13,578 nt of DNA. Source: an uncultured Candidatus Saccharibacteria bacterium. GTDB lineage: Bacteria; Patescibacteriota; Saccharimonadia; Saccharimonadales; Saccharimonadaceae. The translations under genes and the position numbers were made by a program. The stretch is taken from positions 1 through 13,578 of the forward strand of contig CALIRX010000010.1 in the NCBI GenBank assembly GCA_938042055.1. The letters run 5' to 3'. Under the pieces are notes generated by a model. It was not told the DNA's origin and ran no database searches. It worked only from the letters and a program-made list of their open reading frames with translations. The first letter of the stretch is position 1. Each line of letters opens with the position of its first letter. Shown here piece by piece: positions 1 to 6,562 of the stretch.

Positions 1-431
1 TGATCAGTCACCACCGTATCAATCCCCAAACTCGACGCATATTCAATTTCCGCATGACACAAACTTCCCGTATCAACCGTGACAATCAAATCCGCGCCCA
101 TATTTCGCACCTTATCAACGGCGCCCATCGTCATTCCGTAACCCTCAACAAACCGATTCGGAATAAACGCACCAACTTCCTTAAAGCCAAACTTACCAAA
201 CGCGTCCAGTAAAATTGCCGTTGCGCTCAGTCCGTCAATATCATAATCGCCGTAAATAACAATTTTCTCACCCTCAGCGTGCGCCTTTTTCAGGCGGTCC
301 ACCGCTTTTCTCATATCTGGCAATAAAAACGGATCGTGCTTTACTGACGCGTAATTCGGATGCAAAAATTCCTCACGCGCCGCACGCGTAGTCAAGCCTC
401 GAGCCGCTAAAATTTTCTCAAATAATGTCAT
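1..431 (-). CDS. recJ: Single-stranded-DNA exonuclease RecJ, N-terminal part (runs off the window)
   Basis: RecJ is a 5'-to-3' single-strand DNA exonuclease of the DHH phosphoesterase superfamily that works in recombination and repair in the cytoplasm. The 143 visible residues begin at an ATG and show the family order: an N-terminal segment of the type iLaaRGLtt..AareFLhP followed by dPFLLpDM, then IVIYGDYDIDG with the metal-binding D62/D64/D66 (motif I), then LIVTVDTGS with D120 (motif II). The fragment ends at VVTD, just where motif III (the DHH itself) should continue outside the window. The start is fixed by a TAATG junction with the upstream winged-helix gene, whose stop shares one base with this ATG, so the two are almost certainly co-transcribed and translationally coupled. 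The family call is confident; completeness cannot be judged. Confidence 0.93.
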   Translation of the reverse strand, partial: MTLFEKILAARGLTTRAAREEFLHPNYASVKHDPFLLPDMRKAVDRLKKAHAEGEKIVIYGDYDIDGLSATAILLDAFGKFGFKEVGAFIPNRFVEGYGMTMGAVDKVRNMGADLIVTVDTGSLCHAEIEYASSLGIDTVVTD

Positions 432-733
432 TAGTCTTTATCAGCCATGCCGCGCTTTGATCGCGCTGAATATTGCTGAGATTTAATCACCATGCTTTGC
501 AATTCCTTAAAAATTGGGAATTGTTTATTAGTGAAATACGTACGTGAGTTACCTTGCTTTTCACTCTGCAAAAATCCAACCTTTTCTAGTCGCTTCAATT
601 CTCGTTGAATGTTTCCAGGATCTTCCTTAATTAGCTTTGCTAATCCGCGAACATGTGTGTGAAAATCAGGATACTTAGCGTATACTACTACAATTTTTCG
701 CCGCACCCTAGATGTAATAAAAACGTCTAACAT
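431..733 (-). CDS. Small winged-helix (ArsR-like) DNA-binding protein upstream of recJ
   Basis: A 100-residue protein that is essentially one winged helix-turn-helix. Residues of about 1-25 form a helix (DVFITSRVRRKIVVVYAKYP), the helix-turn-helix covers about 27-55 (HVRGLAKLIKEDPGNIQRELKRLEKVGFL), and a wing with QGNSRTYFTN follows, then an amphipathic helix ending in a basic tail. It resembles the short ArsR-like or nucleotidyltransferase-associated winged-helix proteins common in Candidate Phyla Radiation genomes. No metal-binding cysteines are present, so metal sensing is unlikely. The start is supported by a Shine-Dalgarno stretch, GGGAGG, only two bases before the ATG. Its stop codon overlaps the recJ start by one base. 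A regulatory role is inferred from the fold; the target is unknown. Confidence 0.8.
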   Translation of the reverse strand: MLDVFITSRVRRKIVVVYAKYPDFHTHVRGLAKLIKEDPGNIQRELKRLEKVGFLQSEKQGNSRTYFTNKQFPIFKELQSMVIKSQQYSARSKRGMADKD

Positions 734-764
734 AACCTCCCTAACGCATCTTTCTTAATTAAAG

Positions 765-792
765 TTTATCACAATTTTACAACACCCGACAA
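765..792 (-). promoter_or_regulatory. Predicted promoter of the winged-helix/recJ operon
   Basis: On the minus strand TTGTCG (792-787) and an extended -10, TGT followed by GATAAA (773-765), are separated by 16 bases. The promoter lies about 30 bases before the winged-helix start, leaving room for the GGGAGG ribosome binding site. Confidence 0.5.
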
Positions 793-797
793 GTTTT

Positions 798-1457
798 TTA
801 CTTCCAATTCAAAATAACCTGATTAATTTTCGCTATCGTTTCCTCTTTGGACGGCAATGTATTATCCTCATAATAATGATTTAACCCCATAAAATTCTCT
901 TTCACATCCAAGATATGAATTTCATCAACCGTCATGTGCAATTTATCCACCGCTGCCACGCCACAAAACGGCACCGCAATCACCAATTTCTCAATCCGAA
1001 CTGACTTCAGAAAACTCAAAGCCACATCCAAAACCGATAAATCATCACCAAAACCATCACTTGCCAAAATCACCACCCGATCCTTCAGCATATCCTTATC
1101 GATGATTCCACCATCGCCCAAAAGTCTATTCATTTTCTGATGAGCCTCGCGCTTTTTCTCTTCCAGATAACCGTGAAATTCACTAGTATATTCATTAATT
1201 TCACCGTCAGAAAATTGACTATTATACGTAAATTGCCCAGACTGTGACATCGCCCCGATACTTAAACTTTCCCCAGGAATATCAATCCCTTCACTCAGCA
1301 GCATCATGAGAACACAGTGAAGCTTCACTGCAATTTGCTCACCAATCAGCACGCCACCTTCGCCAATTGCAACCACTGCACAGTTTTCATAGCGATACTT
1401 TTCCAGTACTTGATCAGCCAGAATTGCCCCAGCCTGCGAACGACTCTCAAAATACAT
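798..1457 (-). CDS. Phosphoribosyltransferase-fold protein with a divergent PRPP loop
   Basis: A 219-residue cytosolic protein with the layout of type I phosphoribosyltransferases fused to a helical hood. FesRsqAG..LAdqVL opens the protein, VVAIGEGGVLIGEQIA (28-43) is the core strand and glycine loop, GAM.QSG lies at 68-74, the PRPP-binding region is RVVILASDGFGDDLS (127-141), IAVPFCG follows at 160-166, and the late VDEIHILDV...FMGLNHYYEDN is typical of this subfamily. The usual DDGiaTG loop is reduced to SDGFGDD: one acidic residue and the DG remain, but the T-G pair is replaced by D-D. Binding of PRPP is therefore doubtful and the substrate cannot be named. The start sits six bases after an extended -10, implying a leaderless transcript. 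The gene appears to be monocistronic, with the winged-helix/recJ promoter just downstream. Confidence 0.78.
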   Translation of the reverse strand: MYFESRSQAGAILADQVLEKYRYENCAVVAIGEGGVLIGEQIAVKLHCVLMMLLSEGIDIPGESLSIGAMSQSGQFTYNSQFSDGEINEYTSEFHGYLEEKKREAHQKMNRLLGDGGIIDKDMLKDRVVILASDGFGDDLSVLDVALSFLKSVRIEKLVIAVPFCGVAAVDKLHMTVDEIHILDVKENFMGLNHYYEDNTLPSKEETIAKINQVILNWK

Positions 1458-1463
1458 ATGCTT

Positions 1464-1472
1464 ATTTTAGCA
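1464..1472 (-). promoter_or_regulatory. Extended -10 promoter, leaderless start of the phosphoribosyltransferase-like gene
   Basis: On the minus strand TGC-TAAAAT (1472-1464) is followed by a six-base spacer and then the ATG at 1457, so transcription should begin at or next to the start codon. No good -35 is seen and there is no Shine-Dalgarno. Confidence 0.6.
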
Positions 1473-1517
1473 TTTTTTAATTATTTAAGCCCAATATAGC
1501 TTACTACCCACGTAATA

Positions 1518-2527
1518 TTATTTACGAAAAATTTTATTCAACATTGCGCGAATCAAGTATCGCTTGCGATATTCACCAGCATATTCAATAGACTTGCCGC
1601 GAAATCCAGATTTAAACCTTAGCAAACTATCCTGATAATTCGCCGTGATTCCATAAAAATTATATAACGCAGCTCCTGCATCAATTGCTTCTTTAATCAT
1701 AAAATCCTGCAAAAATGTCGAGGCTGGAATTTTCCTATATTCCTGCAAAGAGCCACCTTCAAAATAAACCACTTCATCTCCGAAAAAAATAAACACACCA
1801 GCCGAGATTATCCTCCCTTCAAATTTGACCCCCACAAAACGAGCTCTGTCGCCGAAACATGCCTTCAAATCGTGATAATATTTTTCACTACGAGTAGAGA
1901 TGCCGTTTTTCAAGTTAGAACTCTCTAAAATTGCAACAAAATCAGCAAAATCACACTCTTCAATTTCACAAATAGACAGCCCCTTCTTTTCCGCTAATTT
2001 TAAATTTCGGCGAACGGTTTGATTATATGTCGCGGCAACACCATCTTTACTTAACTTAGCTAAGTCTTTAATATAAACATGCATATTAACGTCCATATCA
2101 AATTCATACTTGAACCCAGAATAATATCTAAACCCTGTTTTCAGCAGAGGGTCATTCAACCACCTCAAATCATCCTCTTCGAGAATGTTCAATTTGTTGT
2201 CACGAACCGTGCGTACTACTTTTGGCAAAATCCGATAAGAAATTGCTCCTTTTTCATTAGCAAACCTCTCACTTGAAACTAAAAAATCAACAAAAATTTC
2301 CCCAGAAATACCCTCACTGTTAATCATAACTAAATCAAAACGTTTGTTTTTAGAAAAAATCAACCCTGAAATTTCATTTTTTTACCATCCTTTAATGACA
2401 CAAAATAGCATCTAGCACCAAGCCTCTCTCTCAGCTTAGAAAACTCAATTGACTGCAGCCAGTCAATATTTTTTTCCCTACAATATCTTCGATATTCTTC
2501 TTTAGAGATTTCTACAAACTTTTTCAT
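1518..2527 (-). CDS. FemA/FemB-family peptidoglycan-bridge aminoacyltransferase, interrupted by an apparent frameshift
   Basis: FemX/FemA/FemB proteins add amino acids from aminoacyl-tRNA to the lipid II stem peptide. The call rests on the N-terminal pattern IDWLQSIEFSKLRERLGARCYFV, the SYRILPKVV strand, the TYNQTVRRNLKLAEKKGLSI segment, and the C-terminal acetyltransferase-like half (VKFEGRIISAGVFIFFGDEVVYFEGGS..YRKIPASTFLQDFMIKEAIDAGAALYNFYGI, then the LLRFKSGFRG motif). The first about 54 residues are read from the ATG at 2527 (or an in-frame ATG at 2533), while the rest lies in another frame. The frames meet at a run of seven T on the plus strand (2377-2383). One more base would restore a continuous protein of about 336 residues, a normal family length, reading ...LKDGKKNEISGLIFSKNKRF. 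The downstream open frame could start only at a weak TTG at 2363, probably not the natural start. Real mutation, transcriptional slippage and sequencing error remain possible. Confidence 0.82.
2377..2383 (-). other. Homopolymer frameshift site in the FemA/FemB-family gene
   Basis: A7 on the coding (minus) strand. Upstream frame reads KDGKKMKFQG then TGA; the downstream frame reads backwards as NEISGLIFSKNK, which is what the protein family needs. A single added A makes them continuous. Confidence 0.75.
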
Positions 2528-2611
2528 ACACATCTATATATTTAACACACAAAAATCAGTTTTTAAACCGAATTAGGAATGCCGTATACTATTTTAGCAT
2601 TTTTTTCGCGA

Positions 2612-2617
2612 TATAAT
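2612..2617 (+). promoter_or_regulatory. -10 element, leaderless start of priA
   Basis: TATAAT at 2612-2617 is followed by a six-base spacer and ATG at 2624, the same geometry as other genes of the window. It lacks the TG dinucleotide (CGA instead) and has a T-rich stretch upstream. It decides the priA start against an in-frame ATG at 2579 that lies upstream of the -10. Confidence 0.65.
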
Positions 2618-2623
2618 ATAAAC

Positions 2624-4564
2624 ATGCATTACTATTTGGTCTCGCCAACAAGAATCATCCGCGCCGACGCGAGTTCGTTTACGTATTCTTCAGAGGAAAG
2701 ACTGCCGACCGGAATGATTGTTGCTATAGAAGTCGGCAAAATCAATACTATTGGAGTAATTCTACAAGAAGTTCGTCAACCAGATTTTGAAGTCAAGCCA
2801 ATTAGTAAAATCACTGAAGAATATCCCTTGCCAATCGAACTCGTTCAAACCGCCATATGGATGAGTAAATATTACGCTACACACCAAGCGACCGTCTGGC
2901 AAGCAATTTTACCCAGCGGATTATCCAAAAAACGTCGCTCAATTAACCAGTCCGCCCCAGTTAATCCAGCAGAAAATCGAACAAAAAATGTATTCACTGA
3001 TGAGCAAAAATCAGCCCTCCAGACCATCGAAAACATCCATTCCGGAACAGCACTTTTACACGGCGTAACTGGCTCAGGAAAAACTCTAGTATACATAGAA
3101 GCCGTAAAAGAAGCCTTAAAAGAAGAGCGGTCGGCGATAATCTTAATCCCCGAAATCGCCCTAACCTCACAACTGGTTGCTGAGTTTTCCGCTCATCTGC
3201 CAAATGTCATAGTTACCCATTCCAAGCAAACCGAAGCTCAACGATATGCAATCTGGAAAAAAGTTATTAGTTCAAACGATCCAGTAGTAATCATCGGTCC
3301 GCGATCTGCCCTTTTTGCACCCGTGCAACAACTTGGACTCGTGGTAATTGACGAGTGTCACGAACCGAGCTTCAAGCAGGAGCAATCCCCTCGATATTCA
3401 GCCCTCCGCGTCGCCTCAGTTCTTACGAATCAACATCGCGGCAAACTAATTCTAGGTAGCGCTACTCCAGCAGTTGCCGACTATTACATTGCCAAAAAAT
3501 CAAACACGCCAATCATTACAATGACAAAACCAGCAAGACCAGACACCGTTCGCCCCAACGTGACGCTGGTTGACATGACAAAGCGTAACAATTTTACTCA
3601 ACATCAATTTCTCTCTGACCCACTTCTGAAATCTATAAACACAGCATTATCAAAAAATGAACAAGTTCTTATTTTTCACAATCGACGTGGCACAGCGTCA
3701 ATCACATTATGCGACAACTGCGGTTGGCAAGCTGGCTGCCCACGCTGTTTTATTCCGCTCACTCTGCACGCGGATAGTCATAAATTGTCATGCCACATTT
3801 GCGGTTTTTCGACCAAAGTTCCTACTAGTTGCCCTGAATGTAAAAACGCCGACATCATTCATAAAGGTATCGGAACTAAGCGAATTGAAGACGAATTACA
3901 GAGGTTATTCCCGAACAAAAAAATTGCTCGATTTGATAAAGACACCGATTTGAAGGCTACCGTGGACGAGCGTTACGATGAACTGAAAAATGGCGAAATA
4001 GATATAATTATCGGCACGCAAGTTATCGCCAAAGGACTAGATTTGCCACATTTAACAGTCGTCGGAGTCATTCAGGCTGACACCGGACTTTCTCTCCCTG
4101 ACTATTCATCGCCCGAACGAACATTTCAATTACTCGCCCAAGTCGTTGGTCGCGTCGGCAGGTCAAGCATGCCAACAGAAGTTGTCGTCCAGTCGTATCA
4201 GCCAAGTCACCCATCCATCACAAGCGGACTCTCTCAAAACTATACAGAATTTTATCAAAGAACCATATCTCAGCGGCAAAAAACCAACTTTCCACCTTTT
4301 ACTTACTTATTAAAACTAACTTGCGTTTATAAAACCGAAGCCGCCGCCATAAGGAACGCTAAAAAATTGTCCGGACTATTAAAATCTAAGTTTGACGACA
4401 TTGAAGTTTTTGGACCAACGCCCGCTTTTTATGAGCGCGTCCGTGATACATATCGATGGCAAATCGTAGTAAAAAGTCCCAAACGACAAGAGCTTCTTGA
4501 TGTCTTAAATTTCCTGCCGTCATCACACTGGCAGTACGAGCTTGACCCTGTAAGTCTACTGTAA
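2624..4564 (+). CDS. priA: Primosomal replication-restart helicase PriA
   Basis: PriA is the superfamily 2 DNA helicase that recognises stalled forks and reloads the replisome. In 646 residues the order is: a short N-terminal DNA-binding domain (about 1-100); Walker A GVTGSGKT (147-154); motif II DECH (243-246), where DEEH or DEAH is usual, followed by the PriA-typical EPSFKQEQSPRYSALRVA; motif III GSATPA; eight zinc-binding cysteines in four pairs (C363/C366, C372/C375, C390/C393, C403/C406) inside the helicase domain; GIGTKRIEDEL; and motifs V/VI, IIIGTQVIAKGLDLPH and QVVGRVGR. It is shorter than the roughly 730-residue E. coli protein, mainly at the N-terminus. The start at 2624 is chosen because MHYYLVSP begins the conserved domain and sits six bases after a TATAAT. 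def follows 20 bases downstream with its own promoter. Confidence 0.96.
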   Translation: MHYYLVSPTRIIRADASSFTYSSEERLPTGMIVAIEVGKINTIGVILQEVRQPDFEVKPISKITEEYPLPIELVQTAIWMSKYYATHQATVWQAILPSGLSKKRRSINQSAPVNPAENRTKNVFTDEQKSALQTIENIHSGTALLHGVTGSGKTLVYIEAVKEALKEERSAIILIPEIALTSQLVAEFSAHLPNVIVTHSKQTEAQRYAIWKKVISSNDPVVIIGPRSALFAPVQQLGLVVIDECHEPSFKQEQSPRYSALRVASVLTNQHRGKLILGSATPAVADYYIAKKSNTPIITMTKPARPDTVRPNVTLVDMTKRNNFTQHQFLSDPLLKSINTALSKNEQVLIFHNRRGTASITLCDNCGWQAGCPRCFIPLTLHADSHKLSCHICGFSTKVPTSCPECKNADIIHKGIGTKRIEDELQRLFPNKKIARFDKDTDLKATVDERYDELKNGEIDIIIGTQVIAKGLDLPHLTVVGVIQADTGLSLPDYSSPERTFQLLAQVVGRVGRSSMPTEVVVQSYQPSHPSITSGLSQNYTEFYQRTISQRQKTNFPPFTYLLKLTCVYKTEAAAIRNAKKLSGLLKSKFDDIEVFGPTPAFYERVRDTYRWQIVVKSPKRQELLDVLNFLPSSHWQYELDPVSLL

Positions 4565-4568
4565 TTTC

Positions 4569-4577
4569 TGGTATAAT
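4569..4577 (+). promoter_or_regulatory. Extended -10 promoter, leaderless start of def
   Basis: TGG-TATAAT at 4569-4577 lies between the priA stop and def. A seven-base spacer separates it from the def ATG at 4585, so def-fmt can be transcribed as a leaderless message independent of priA. Confidence 0.65.
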
Positions 4578-4584
4578 TATAGCA

Positions 4585-5160
4585 ATGACAAAAGACGATA
4601 TCATCACATTACCAAACCCACATCTTCGCCAAAAATCATCGAAAATCCACGTTGTTACTAATGATGTTATAAAGCTGGCAGACGAAATGACCGCTGCTGC
4701 GCTGGACTGGGAAGATTCCAGACCTCACGAAATTAGCGCTGCCCTGGCTGCTGTGCAAGTCGACAAATTAGAGCGCGTTGTGATTGTTCGAGCCGACTTT
4801 GAAAGAAAATCAACTCGCGAATTTATCACTCTTATCAATCCAGAAATCGTGAAATATGACGGTGAAGTTGTTGAAGACTTCGAGGGATGCTTAAGCGTTA
4901 AAAGCATTTACGGAAAAGTTCCTCGCTATAGTAAAATTCGCGTAAAAGCCATGAATTTAGATGGCGAAGAAGTGCGAATTAAGGCCGAAGGATTTTTGGC
5001 GCGCGTATTACAGCATGAGATAGACCACTGCAATGGATTAGTTTTTATAGACCATATTAAGAACAAGAAAGACGCTTTTTATACGCTCGATGAGAAAGGC
5101 GAGTTGCAACCGTTAGATTATGACAAAGATATCGCCGAAAATAGTATTCTTTGGGACTGA
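4585..5160 (+). CDS. def: Peptide deformylase
   Basis: Peptide deformylase removes the N-formyl group from nascent proteins, using a metal ion (usually Fe2+) held by one Cys and two His. All metal ligands are visible in the 191 residues: C102 in EGCLS (100-104), and H144 and H148 in QHEIDH with catalytic E145. Motif 1, normally GxGLAAxQ, reads SAALAAVQ (51-58): the two glycines are lost while the AA-x-Q that lines the active site (Q58) is kept. The C-terminal tail, LDEKGELQPLDYDKD, is acidic and longer than the catalytic core needs, and it overlaps the start of fmt by 41 bases. The def-fmt pairing is conserved in bacteria and matches their opposite roles on the formyl group. It has its own leaderless-type promoter. 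Confidence 0.94.
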   Translation: MTKDDIITLPNPHLRQKSSKIHVVTNDVIKLADEMTAAALDWEDSRPHEISAALAAVQVDKLERVVIVRADFERKSTREFITLINPEIVKYDGEVVEDFEGCLSVKSIYGKVPRYSKIRVKAMNLDGEEVRIKAEGFLARVLQHEIDHCNGLVFIDHIKNKKDAFYTLDEKGELQPLDYDKDIAENSILWD

Positions 5161-6007
5161 AAATTACAGCCTAATTACCTTAGAAGCTCTCGTTGAAGAG
5201 GGATTCAACGTTGTTTGCGTTATTACCAAACCCGACACCAAGCGTGGTCGCGGACACAAACTTACTGAACCTCCAGTAAAAACATTTGCCAAGTCCCACA
5301 ATATTCCAGTTTTGCAGCCAAGCAAAGTCAGTGAAATTACCGACTACATAAAACAACTTCAGCCAGTAACGGGAGTTTTGGTTGCATACGGAAAAATCAT
5401 TCCCCAGTCAATTATCGACTTATTTACACCGGGAATTATCAATGTTCACCCTTCTCTACTACCAAAATATCGAGGACCTTCACCCATTGAATCGGCCATA
5501 GTCAACAGAGATACCGAAACTGGCGTATCGATAATGCAACTTGATAGTAAAATGGATGCCGGCCCTATATACGCCCAAACTCGACAACTCCTCACTGGAA
5601 AAGAAACAAAGTTCGAATTATATGACAAATTATTTCACGACGGCACTTCTCTGCTAATAAAAAACCTGCCAAACATCATCAATGGGAGTCTTCAGCCAAC
5701 ACCACAGGACGACTCTCAGGCTTCATACTGTCAATTATTAAACAAGGACAATTCATGGCTCGATACGGAGCGTATGACCGCCGCCGAGGCTGAAGCTCAC
5801 GTCCGCGCACACCTCGGGTTTCCGCGTAGTCGAATGACAATTGACGATAGAGATATCATCATCACGAAATCTCATTGCGACAAAACTCCGAGTTCTCATC
5901 TTGATAAAAAATTTGCCGACGGCAACTATCTAATCATCGACGAGCTCATCGCACCCAGCGGAAAAACAATGACCGCAGAAGAATTTATCCGCGGTCATCA
6001 AGTATAA
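5120..6007 (+). CDS. fmt: Methionyl-tRNA formyltransferase
   Basis: The enzyme transfers a formyl group from 10-formyltetrahydrofolate to methionyl-initiator tRNA. The N-terminal Rossmann domain starts KIVFFGTENYSLITLEAL and carries the KPDTKRGRGHKL loop that contacts tRNA. Catalytic residues are N108 and H110 in INVHPSLLPKYRG and D146 in KMDAGPIYA, each offset by only two from E. coli N106/H108/D144. The C-terminal OB-like domain is present but compact (ASYCQLLNKDNSWLD...AHVRAHLGFPRSR). The 295-residue length is slightly below the usual 310-315. The start lies inside def with a 41-base overlap; it is the only ATG that leaves the first strand intact, and no clear Shine-Dalgarno precedes it, so coupling to def translation is likely. 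The 3' end contains a hairpin that looks like a terminator for the opposite strand. Confidence 0.95.
   Translation: MTKISPKIVFFGTENYSLITLEALVEEGFNVVCVITKPDTKRGRGHKLTEPPVKTFAKSHNIPVLQPSKVSEITDYIKQLQPVTGVLVAYGKIIPQSIIDLFTPGIINVHPSLLPKYRGPSPIESAIVNRDTETGVSIMQLDSKMDAGPIYAQTRQLLTGKETKFELYDKLFHDGTSLLIKNLPNIINGSLQPTPQDDSQASYCQLLNKDNSWLDTERMTAAEAEAHVRAHLGFPRSRMTIDDRDIIITKSHCDKTPSSHLDKKFADGNYLIIDELIAPSGKTMTAEEFIRGHQV
5962..5998 (-). terminator. Probable intrinsic terminator for the opposite-strand DUF5663/infB unit, inside the fmt coding end
   Basis: A perfect 8-bp inverted repeat, ATGACCGC (5969-5976) and GCGGTCAT (5991-5998), has a 14-base loop. Read on the minus strand it is followed by TGTTTTT, the usual tail of an intrinsic terminator; on the plus strand there is no T tract. 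It lies about 20 bases past the stop of the convergent minus-strand gene. Confidence 0.6.
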
Positions 6008-6016
6008 ATTCACTGA

Positions 6017-6490
6017 CTAAGCAGCCAAATCAAAGTCGTTTTGAGTCTGCTGCGGCGCTGAAGGTGCACTCATGCCACCTAAAATAGCATCGCGGTTGGC
6101 AATAATTTCCTTCTTAAGATCAGCCATAACCGCAGCCACAACGTCACGATAATCTGGTCGGTTGACCTCTAGCCACTTAGTAGCTGCAAATTCATCCTTC
6201 AGACGCGGATCGTCAACTGGCAAACCTGAAGCTTGTGACATTTTCTGCAACATTGGCTCCTGTTGATAATTAGGCGCATGTTTCGTCAGAAAATTATCCA
6301 CAGCACCAGGAGTTTTATCGATAATTCCCGCAAATTCCTCCAGCTGAGCATCGCTCATTCCCTGGCTTAATCGTTCACCAACTCGAAGCTCTAACTCGCT
6401 GTAAATATGCTGCAACAACGATTTTTGCTGATCTTCTGGTAGCTGGTCCAGCCCCAATTCTTTAAGAAATTCTTCATTCAGTTGGAACAT
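6017..6490 (-). CDS. DUF5663-like small acidic protein
   Basis: A 157-residue, probably cytosolic, acidic helical protein. FQLNEEFLKELGLDQLPEDQQKSLLQHIYSELELRVGERLSQGMSDAQLEEFAGIID (2-58) matches my recollection of the DUF5663 family found widely in Candidate Phyla Radiation genomes. The middle carries a second helical motif (WLEVNRPDYRDVVAAVMADLKKEI, about 107-130), and the C-terminus is a flexible Ala/Pro/Gln tail. No catalytic motif, membrane segment or metal site is visible, and the function is unknown. It has a perfect extended -10 promoter and a strong AAAGGAGG ribosome binding site three bases before the ATG, suggesting high expression. It lies downstream of infB in the same direction and converges with fmt, leaving nine bases between stops. 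Confidence 0.72.
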   Translation of the reverse strand: MFQLNEEFLKELGLDQLPEDQQKSLLQHIYSELELRVGERLSQGMSDAQLEEFAGIIDKTPGAVDNFLTKHAPNYQQEPMLQKMSQASGLPVDDPRLKDEFAATKWLEVNRPDYRDVVAAVMADLKKEIIANRDAILGGMSAPSAPQQTQNDFDLAA

Positions 6491-6520
6491 AGTCCTCCTT
6501 TTCTTTTTCTATATATCTAA

Positions 6521-6544
6521 ATTATATCAATAATATCACGTGAT
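6521..6544 (-). promoter_or_regulatory. Promoter of the DUF5663-like gene with an overlapping CACGTG palindrome
   Basis: On the minus strand TGA-TATAAT (6529-6521) is a perfect extended -10. Immediately upstream lies the palindrome ATCACGTGAT (6535-6544), in the spacer where a regulator could sit. The predicted transcript start is about 6514, leaving a short leader that contains AAAGGAGG (6494-6501). Confidence 0.6.
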
Positions 6545-6562
6545 TACTATTCAGAAAATTGT

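Noticed and set aside
243..260. Possible alternative start or frameshift near the RecJ active site
   Set aside because: The frame is uninterrupted from 431 to the window edge and all expected motifs are in order.
934..1499. Plus-strand open frames opposite the phosphoribosyltransferase-like gene
   Set aside because: Low-complexity, antisense, no promoter or ribosome binding site.
2579..2623. Upstream ATG extending PriA by 15 residues
   Set aside because: It lies upstream of the TATAAT at 2612-2617, so it would not be in the predicted transcript, and the added residues do not match the family.
2872..4607. Open frames opposite or in another frame of priA (2872-3096, 2994-3203, 3657-3953, 4386-4607)
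   Set aside because: All lie inside the strongly supported priA frame; none has its own signals.
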